Of a stretch of DNA of 59,621 nucleotides, positions 53,644 to 59,621 are shown piece by piece. Numbering within the stretch: position 1 is the first letter of the stretch; each line of letters begins with the position of its first letter. The notes beneath the pieces are model-generated. The model was not told the origin of the DNA. It made no database searches and worked only from the letters and a program-made list of their open reading frames with translations. Source of the stretch: JAPLNB01 sp964451955 (GTDB lineage Bacteria; Planctomycetota; Phycisphaerae; Tepidisphaerales; Tepidisphaeraceae); the NCBI GenBank assembly GCA_964451955.1, contig CAYVKG010000018.1, positions 1-59,621 on the forward strand, read 5' to 3'. A program made the translations under genes and the position numbers.

Positions 53644-55038
53644 ATGCGAGTGTTCATGCTTGGGTGGGAATTCCCGCCGTTCATCAGTGGTGGCCTCGGC
53701 ACAGCATGCTATGGCTTGACCAAAGCCATGAGCGGACTCGGTACCGATGTGATGTTCGTGCTTCCCAGGCCTGTCTCAACTCCATTCTCCACTCACGTCC
53801 GCCTCGTTAGCCCTCGCCCAGAATCGCCCCTGGCAGCGCCATCCACAGAGTTCCGTCTTGACGAATTTGAACACGTGACCTTCCGAACCGTCAGCGCACA
53901 AATCGGCAACCCCTACCAACGGCCCGAGCAATACCAGCAGCAGCCTCAAAAAACGCCCCCGAAAACTGTCATCGCCGAGCGAAAACGCGTCTCCAAAGCC
54001 ACTCTCGTCGCCACCACCGACCCCGCGCGCGCAGCCGCCGCGGGGGTGCAGGTGCAGGCCGCCTCCTCCGCACCGGCCGCCAGTTCTCCCTACGCCGGCG
54101 ACCTCTTCGCCGAAATTCAGCGATACGCCGCACTGGCCACCGAAATCGCCCGCCAGGAGTCCTTTGAACTCGTCCATGCCCACGACTGGATGACGTTCCC
54201 CGCAGGCCTGGCCGTCGCCGCCGCCAAAGGCGTGCCCCTCGTCGTGCATGTGCACTCCACCGAATTCGACCGCTCCGGCGAAAACGTCAACCAGCGCATC
54301 TACGACATCGAACGCCGTGGCATGCACGGCGCCATCAAGGTCATTGCCGTCAGCCACCTCACCCGGAACATCTGCGCCCACCGCTACGGCGTCGACCCCG
54401 CCAAAATCGAGGTCGTCTACAACGCCATCGACATGAACGGCAATGGCTTTGACGAGGAACAATACAAAATTCACAAAGACGAGAAAATCGTCCTGTTCCT
54501 GGGTCGAATCACCATGCAAAAAGGACCCGAGTATTTTCTGGCCGCCGCCAAAAAAGTCCTCGAGGTCATCGACAACGTCAAGTTCGTCATGGCCGGCTCC
54601 GGCGACATGATCCGCCGAATCATCGAAATGGCCGCCGCTATGGGCATCGGACACAAGGTCCTGTTCACAGGATTCCTCCGTGGCGCCGACGTCGAAAAGG
54701 TCTTCAAAATGGCCGACCTCTACGTAATGCCCTCCGTCTCCGAACCCTTCGGCATCGCCCCCCTTGAAGCCATGAGCCACGATGTCCCCGTCCTCATCAG
54801 CAAACAGTCCGGTGTGAGCGAGGTCCTCACTCACGCGCTCAAATGCGACTTCTGGGACATCGACGAAATGGCCAACAAAATCATCGCCGTCCTCCGCCAT
54901 CCGCCCCTGGCCAGCACCCTACGCCAGCACGGCGCCTTCGACGTCCGACGCCGCAGTTGGGCCGATGCAGCCAAACAGTGCATCCAGGTCTACGAGGCAG
55001 CTAGGGGCATCATGACCTCGCAGTCGGCCGGTGTCTGA
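53644..55038 (+). CDS. GT4 glycosyltransferase (glycogen-synthase-like)
   Basis: A 464-residue GT-B glycosyltransferase. The N-terminus MRVFMLGWEFPPFISGGLGT has the GGLGT donor loop, and the E-x7-E motif EPFGIAPLE lies near residue 376. A low-complexity region of about 90 residues (60-150, rich in Pro, Gln and Ala) interrupts the N-lobe. The family makes alpha-glucans or uses nucleotide sugars. The start at 53644 fits the family; the ribosome site is weak. Confidence 0.85.
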   Translation: MRVFMLGWEFPPFISGGLGTACYGLTKAMSGLGTDVMFVLPRPVSTPFSTHVRLVSPRPESPLAAPSTEFRLDEFEHVTFRTVSAQIGNPYQRPEQYQQQPQKTPPKTVIAERKRVSKATLVATTDPARAAAAGVQVQAASSAPAASSPYAGDLFAEIQRYAALATEIARQESFELVHAHDWMTFPAGLAVAAAKGVPLVVHVHSTEFDRSGENVNQRIYDIERRGMHGAIKVIAVSHLTRNICAHRYGVDPAKIEVVYNAIDMNGNGFDEEQYKIHKDEKIVLFLGRITMQKGPEYFLAAAKKVLEVIDNVKFVMAGSGDMIRRIIEMAAAMGIGHKVLFTGFLRGADVEKVFKMADLYVMPSVSEPFGIAPLEAMSHDVPVLISKQSGVSEVLTHALKCDFWDIDEMANKIIAVLRHPPLASTLRQHGAFDVRRRSWADAAKQCIQVYEAARGIMTSQSAGV

Positions 55039-55163
55039 CACGCCATGCCTCACAACACAACCGTCCGAGATCGGCCCCCTCACGCCTTTCTTCGACGCTT
55101 TTGTTCCACCCGTCCATTCACCCGGCATATCATTGAATCCATCGTCCAGACTGCGAGAATTCC

Positions 55164-55721
55164 ATGACCTCCCGCCCCATCATGATCATTGCCGGCACCA
55201 ACCGCCCCGAATCCAACGCCATGCGACTGGCACACGCCATCGCCGCCCACTACAGTCGGCAGAGCGTCGCTGCCGACCTCTTCAGCCTCTCGCAGATGCC
55301 CGGAGAGACCTTCGATCCCACCGCCTACGCACAAAAACCGCCCGCCTTCCTCGCAATCCAACAACGAGTCCTGGATGCCGTTGGATTGCATCTCATCACG
55401 CCCGAATACAACGGCTCCTTCCCCGGCATCCTCAAGTACTTCATCGACATGCTCAAATTCCCCCAGAGCTTCGTTCACAAGCCTGTCGCCTTCGTCGGTG
55501 AAGCCGCCGGCCAGTGGGGCGCGCTGCGGGCTGTCGAGCAACTCCAGATGATCTTCAGTTACCGCAACGCCCATACGTTCCCAGACCGCGTTTTCATCGC
55601 CGCCGTCCGCGAGAAATTCGACGCCGCCGGTAACCTAGACCCCACCATCGACGAGCGACTGGCCAAGCAGACCGCCGGTTTCGCCGAATTCTGCCACCGC
55701 CTCGCCCGGCCACCACAATAG
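55164..55721 (+). CDS. NADPH-dependent FMN reductase
   Basis: A 185-residue flavodoxin-like reductase. The FMN loop is GTNRPESNAMRLA (near 11) and the ring-binding motif PEYNGSFPGILKYFID lies near 79. Members reduce flavins, quinones or azo dyes with NADPH. GAGAA lies 4 bases before the ATG. Confidence 0.9.
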   Translation: MTSRPIMIIAGTNRPESNAMRLAHAIAAHYSRQSVAADLFSLSQMPGETFDPTAYAQKPPAFLAIQQRVLDAVGLHLITPEYNGSFPGILKYFIDMLKFPQSFVHKPVAFVGEAAGQWGALRAVEQLQMIFSYRNAHTFPDRVFIAAVREKFDAAGNLDPTIDERLAKQTAGFAEFCHRLARPPQ

Positions 55722-55827
55722 GCCGTCTTCACGCCCCGTTCCCGCGCCAACCAGCGACTGTGCCGTGACCCTTTTTCCTTCCCCTCCCCGCAGGTAGACT
55801 CAGCCCCGTTCACTCAGGAGCAGCCTT

Positions 55828-55899
55828 GTGAATCGGCCAGTGTCAGCCATCGCCAGCGTCCTCGGAAAAGACCAGAAAGGCGCCGTCGCCAATCCATGA
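55828..55899 (+). CDS. 23-residue leader ORF coupled to the LPS kinase
   Basis: GTG 55828 has AGGAG 7 bases upstream, the best ribosome site in the region. It encodes 23 residues (MNRPVSAIASVLGKDQKGAV plus three) and its TGA overlaps the ATG of the kinase (ATGA). The kinase itself lacks a good ribosome site. It may drive coupled translation or be a small protein. Confidence 0.5.
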   Translation: MNRPVSAIASVLGKDQKGAVANP

Positions 55900-56690
55900 T
55901 GGATCATCCGCAATCATTCTATGGCGTCCCGCGCGAGTCGCAGTCGCTCCTGCGCGAACTCGGCCTGACTGACCTGCATCAGGTCTTCACCGATCCCCGC
56001 ATCAGACCCTGGAGGTCTCTGCCCGATCGAGAAAACTGCACACTCGATGCCATGCTCGCGAACGGCCGGACTATCCGCCTGCATGTCAAACGCCACCAGG
56101 CCACCGGCCGCTCCAAACCGCCCGCTGAACAGGAGGCCGACGGCATCTTCATGCTCCGGCAGGCCCATATCCCCACCATGAAACTCGTCGCGTGGGGCAA
56201 ATTGGCGGATGGCCGCAGCTTCCTCATGACCGAAGACCTCGCCGAATACAGACCGGCCGACAAACTCATCGAGTCCGGCGTCCCGTTCGACCGCCTCCTC
56301 CAGCCCACCGCCGACCTCGCCGCCCGACTCCATTCCGCCGGCCTTCGTCATCGCGACCTTTACTTATGCCACTTCCTCGTAAAACGCGACTGCAATGACA
56401 TCGACATCCGCCTGATTGACGCCGCCCGAGTCGCGCCGCTGCCAACGTGGTTATTCCGCCAACGCTGGATCGTCAAGGACCTGGCCCAGTTCTGGTACAG
56501 CGCTGCGCGTTTGTCAGTCCCCACCGAACAACTCAATCAATGGCTCCATCGCTATGCCCAGCAGCGGGACATTTCGGCGGTCGACGGCCTTCGCAAGGCC
56601 ATCGAGCGCAAAGTACGATGGATCGCCAGACACGACGCGAAGCTAAACCAAAGGCAGCCGAAGCGAAACATCTCGCTGCCGGGATCGTGA
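55896..56690 (+). CDS. WaaP/InaA-type lipopolysaccharide core kinase
   Basis: A 264-residue kinase-like protein. The catalytic loop LRHRDLYLCHFLV near 150 and LIDAARV near 173 match the lipopolysaccharide heptose/Kdo kinase family (the DFG equivalent being Ile-Asp). WaaP phosphorylates heptose I of the LPS core. The N-lobe Lys is in RLHVKRHQ near 65. It is followed 7 bases later by a GT4 gene, so the two make an LPS-core pair. Translation is probably coupled to the leader ORF. Confidence 0.82.
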   Translation: MMDHPQSFYGVPRESQSLLRELGLTDLHQVFTDPRIRPWRSLPDRENCTLDAMLANGRTIRLHVKRHQATGRSKPPAEQEADGIFMLRQAHIPTMKLVAWGKLADGRSFLMTEDLAEYRPADKLIESGVPFDRLLQPTADLAARLHSAGLRHRDLYLCHFLVKRDCNDIDIRLIDAARVAPLPTWLFRQRWIVKDLAQFWYSAARLSVPTEQLNQWLHRYAQQRDISAVDGLRKAIERKVRWIARHDAKLNQRQPKRNISLPGS

Positions 56691-56697
56691 GATCGCC

Positions 56698-57807
56698 TTG
56701 AAGATCGCATTGGTCATCCTCCATGCCGATTCCCGCCGCGGCGGCGCCGAGCGATACACCATCGATCTCGCTCGCGCGTTGTGGGATGCCGGTCATGAAG
56801 CGGCGATTCTGGCAAGCAGTTTCGGGGAGTCTTTGGCGTGTGTGGAACAGGTTCCACTGGGGCGAGCGAAGGTGACGCGTACCGGGCGATACGTCTCGTT
56901 CCTGGATTGCCTGGATGAACACGTGTCGCGGCATCGATACGACATTGTGCACGCCATGCTGCCGGTGCGACAGTGCGACGTATACCATCCGCATGCGGGA
57001 GTGGCGGCGGAGTCGGGGGGGGGATGGTGGAGTCGGCGGCGGCGCTATGCGGAGGTTGAGCGAGGGTTGCTGACGGGCCCGGAGCCGCCGTTGGTGCTCT
57101 GTCTGTCGGAGTACGTGAAGCGGGACTTTCGGAAGCACTACGTGATGGACGAGCGGCGGCTGGTGGGGCTGTTCAACGCGGTCGATCTGGAGCGGTTCGA
57201 TCCGGCCGGGTTCGGCGGTGAGGACGGAGTTCGGGCAGAGCTTGGGATTGGCGGCGAGCAGGTGATGGCGTTGATGATCGCGCAGGACTTTGCGCGGAAG
57301 GGACTTCGGGAGGGGATCCGGGCGTTGGCGCAAGTGAACGACGGTCGGTTAAGGCTGGTGGTCGTGGGTGGGGATGGATCGGGCCCCTACCGGCGCCTGG
57401 CGAGGCGGCTGGGGGTTGGCGGGCAGGTGATTTTTGTTGGGGCAAAGGCGGATCCGGTGGGGTATTACGCGGCAGCGGATTTTTTTCTGCTGCCGACGCA
57501 TCACGATCCCTGCAGTCTGGTGGTGCTGGAGTCACTGGCGATGGGTTTGCCGGTGATCAGCACGGCGCAGAACGGAGCGTGCGAGGTGATGCGGGATGGG
57601 CAGGAGGGTTTTGTGCTGCCCGAGGCGTCGGATGTGGTGCGTCTGGCCGGGGCCATTCGCGCGATGCTGGATGGGGCGACGCGGGATCGGATGAGGGCGG
57701 CGTGCCTGGCCCTTCGGCCGAAGCTATCGCAGGAAGAGCACATACGGCAGCTTTTGCGGGCATACCAGACGGCTCGGCAAGGCCGAGGTGCTGCTGGAGG
57801 AGATTGA
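56698..57807 (+). CDS. GT4 glycosyltransferase, LPS-core type
   Basis: A 369-residue GT4 protein. MKIALVILHADSRRGGAERY is the N-terminal donor lobe, and HHDPCSLVVLE near 267 is the E-x7-E region with Asp in the first position, as in many WaaG-like enzymes. TTG 56698 is the start. It follows the WaaP-like kinase by 7 bases. Codon third positions change from C-rich to strongly G-rich about 150-300 bases into the gene. Confidence 0.83.
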   Translation: MKIALVILHADSRRGGAERYTIDLARALWDAGHEAAILASSFGESLACVEQVPLGRAKVTRTGRYVSFLDCLDEHVSRHRYDIVHAMLPVRQCDVYHPHAGVAAESGGGWWSRRRRYAEVERGLLTGPEPPLVLCLSEYVKRDFRKHYVMDERRLVGLFNAVDLERFDPAGFGGEDGVRAELGIGGEQVMALMIAQDFARKGLREGIRALAQVNDGRLRLVVVGGDGSGPYRRLARRLGVGGQVIFVGAKADPVGYYAAADFFLLPTHHDPCSLVVLESLAMGLPVISTAQNGACEVMRDGQEGFVLPEASDVVRLAGAIRAMLDGATRDRMRAACLALRPKLSQEEHIRQLLRAYQTARQGRGAAGGD

Positions 57808-57907
57808 GATCGGTTGTCTGGAAGGAGGGCATGGCGCGGAGGAGGGTGATGAAGGGATCGTTATGCGCGATCGTGATTTCAGTGATGGGGCATGACATTG
57901 GTGTTCC

Positions 57908-59524
57908 TCAGTGAGCCTCAAGAACTTGCTGGAAGAAGTCATTGCCTTTGTCGTCGACGATGATGAAGGCGGGGAAATCGACGACTTCGATTTTTCGGAC
58001 GGCTTCCATTCCGAGTTCTTCGAAGGCGACGAGTTCGACCTTTTTGATGTTGGACTGCGCGAGGACGGCGGCGGGCCCGCCGATGGAGCCGAGGTAAAAG
58101 CCGCCGTGTTTTTTGCAGGCGGCGGTAACCGCGGGGGATCGGTTGCCTTTTGCGATCATGACCAAGGAGGCGCCGTGGGACTGGAAGAGGTCGACGAAGG
58201 AATCCATGCGGCCAGCGGTGGTGGGTCCGAAGGAGCCTGAGGGCAAGCCTGGCGGGGTTTTGGCGGGTCCGGCGTAGTAGATGGGGTGGTTCTTGAAGTA
58301 GTCGGGCATGGGTTGTCCGGACTCGAGGAGTTTTTTGATGCGAGCATGAGCGGCGTCACGGGCAACGATGAGGGTTCCGGTGAGTTCGAGGCGGGTTTTG
58401 ACGGGGAAGCGGGTGAGGATTTGGCGGACCTTATCCATGCCGATGTTGAGGTTGATCTTGACGGGTGGGGCCAATTCGGGTGGTTTGGCGGGGAGGTATT
58501 TTTCGGGGTGGAATTCCAGTTGTTCGAGGAAGATGCCTTGGCGGGTGATTTTGGCGTTGATGTTGCGGTCGGCGGAGCAGGAGACTCCGAGGGCGATGGG
58601 GCAGGAGGCGGCGTGGCGTGGGAGGCGTATGACGCGGATGTCATGAGCGAGGTATTTTCCGCCGAACTGGGCTCCGATGCCGGAGCGGAAGGCCGCGTGC
58701 AGGACATGGGATTCCATTTCGAGGTCGCGGAAGGCGCGGCCTGAGGGGGAGCCAGTGGTTGGGAGGAGGTCGAGGTAGCCTGCGGAGGCGAGTTTGGCGG
58801 TTTTGAGGGTCATTTCGGCGCTGGTGCCGCCGACGACGATGGCGACGTGGTATGGAGGGCAGGCGGCGGTGCCGAGGTCTTTGAGTTTGGAGGCAAGGAA
58901 GTTGGTGAGATCGATGGGGTTGAGGATGGAGGGGGTTTGCTGGTAGAGGAAGGTTTTGTTGGCGGAGCCGCCGCCTTTGGCGATGAAGAGGAAATGGTAT
59001 TCGTCGCCCGGCTCGGCGAGGATGTCGATCTGTGCGGGGAGGTTGGTGGCGGTGTTTTTCTCATCGAACATAGAGAGGGGCGCAATCTGGGAATATCGGA
59101 GGTTATCTGTCTGCCAGGTGTTGTAGATGCCTTGGGAGATGGCGGCGGCGTCATCGGAGTCGGTGAGGACATGCTGGCCCTTTTTTGCGAGGACGATGGC
59201 GGTGCCGGTGTCCTGGCAGGAGGGAAGTTGGCCGGCGGAAGCGACGACGGCGTTGAGGAGGTGGGTATGAATGACGTAGCGGTCGTTGTCGGAGGCTTCG
59301 GGGTCGTTGAGTTCGGAGGCCAGTTGCTGGAGGTGGGCGGGTCGGAGGAAGAAGGAGACATCGTGGAAGGCCTGCTGTGCGAGAAGGGTGAGTGCTTCGG
59401 GCGCGACGTGGAGGAGTTTGCGTGAGCCGAGTTGGAGTTCGGAGACACCATCGCGGGAGAGGAGGCGATAGGGGGTGGCGTCGTGCGCGAGATTGAAGAG
59501 CGGCTCGTACGAGAAGTTTGGCAT
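57908..59524 (-). CDS. fumA: Class I (iron-sulfur) fumarate hydratase
   Basis: A 538-residue class I fumarase. The three cluster cysteines are in LPSCQDTGTA (near 101), ACPPYHVAIVVGGTSAE (near 222) and the SCPIALGVSCSADRN region (near 310). The C-terminal half has PAGxSFGPTTAGRMD-type residues (SGSFGPTTAGRMD). It interconverts fumarate and malate and is oxygen-sensitive. GAGGA lies 7 bases before the ATG. The stop is 100 bases from the convergent GT4 gene. The remaining bases to 59621 show no gene. Confidence 0.94.
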   Translation of the reverse strand: MPNFSYEPLFNLAHDATPYRLLSRDGVSELQLGSRKLLHVAPEALTLLAQQAFHDVSFFLRPAHLQQLASELNDPEASDNDRYVIHTHLLNAVVASAGQLPSCQDTGTAIVLAKKGQHVLTDSDDAAAISQGIYNTWQTDNLRYSQIAPLSMFDEKNTATNLPAQIDILAEPGDEYHFLFIAKGGGSANKTFLYQQTPSILNPIDLTNFLASKLKDLGTAACPPYHVAIVVGGTSAEMTLKTAKLASAGYLDLLPTTGSPSGRAFRDLEMESHVLHAAFRSGIGAQFGGKYLAHDIRVIRLPRHAASCPIALGVSCSADRNINAKITRQGIFLEQLEFHPEKYLPAKPPELAPPVKINLNIGMDKVRQILTRFPVKTRLELTGTLIVARDAAHARIKKLLESGQPMPDYFKNHPIYYAGPAKTPPGLPSGSFGPTTAGRMDSFVDLFQSHGASLVMIAKGNRSPAVTAACKKHGGFYLGSIGGPAAVLAQSNIKKVELVAFEELGMEAVRKIEVVDFPAFIIVDDKGNDFFQQVLEAH

Positions 59525-59621
59525 TGTATGATCCTCAGAGCGTCAGGCGGGCAATTGTAGCAGCGAAGTCGCGGCGAGTTGGGGTGGTGGTTCGTGAGCG
59601 GGCAAAGGGTGGTGCTGGGGG

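Noticed and set aside
56650..57100. Replication origin at the composition switch
   Set aside because: The switch is inside a coding gene, and I see no cluster of DnaA boxes or dnaA/dnaN genes. Kept only as a composition finding.

Overview
The window is about 60 kb of GC-rich, gene-dense bacterial chromosome, nearly all of it housekeeping, envelope and metabolic genes. I see no prophage, insertion sequence, CRISPR array, tRNA or rRNA. The cell is Gram-negative: there are lipoproteins with lipoboxes, a WaaP-type lipopolysaccharide-core kinase and membrane glycosyltransferases. The protein families (paired membrane GTPases, short conserved proteins of unknown function, an RRM protein with an RGG tail, long lipoprotein propellers) suggest Planctomycetota or a close relative, perhaps Phycisphaerae-like. 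That placement is inference; no marker gene such as 16S rRNA is present.

Layout. 0-5 kb: RRM RNA-binding protein, YbaK deacylase, a DapF-like protein with altered active site, a DnaJ-type zinc-finger protein, LeuC. 5-10.7 kb: two polytopic glycosyltransferases, a sulfotransferase and a flippase-like membrane protein, an envelope or exopolysaccharide module. 10.7-19.3 kb: sugar isomerase-like TIM barrel, degenerate HD protein plus amidohydrolase, a lutA-mltR-lutB-lutC lactate-oxidation operon, and a divergent GH78 rhamnosidase. 19.4-24.9 kb: an SPFH protein with a ribbon-helix-helix protein, and a complete pstS-C-A-B1-B2 phosphate importer. 25-36 kb: aminotransferase, nucleotide-sugar epimerase, glnS, glycerophosphodiesterase, smpB, hrpB, a BNR-repeat secreted protein, xerC. 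36-45 kb: lipoproteins, a pair of membrane GTPases, a nuclease-fold protein, a PAP2 phosphatase and a LacI regulator. 45-53 kb: PQQ-type propeller lipoprotein, purH, CNNM transporter, small conserved genes, a GNAT enzyme. 53-59.6 kb: GT4 glycosyltransferases, an FMN reductase, a WaaP-like kinase, class I fumarase.

The strongest unusual signal is in the phosphate importer. The two adjacent PstB ATPases have complementary motif losses. PstB1 keeps the LSGGQ signature but has lost the Q-loop Gln and the H-loop His. PstB2 keeps Walker A, Q-loop and H-loop but has LSAEQ instead of LSGGQ. A PstB1-PstB2 heterodimer would have one consensus ATP site and one degenerate site; either homodimer would be defective. 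I do not know of this being described for a Pst system.

Other points worth a second look are: a DapF homologue with both catalytic cysteines replaced by serine; a perfect palindrome over the -10 box of the SPFH promoter beside a ribbon-helix-helix gene; a shortened LutB and a MltR-like gene inside the lut operon; a 23-codon leader ORF coupled to the LPS kinase; a hairpin covering the Shine-Dalgarno of the epimerase; a 10-bp phased repeat at the left end; and a sharp reversal of strand composition near 56.8 kb.
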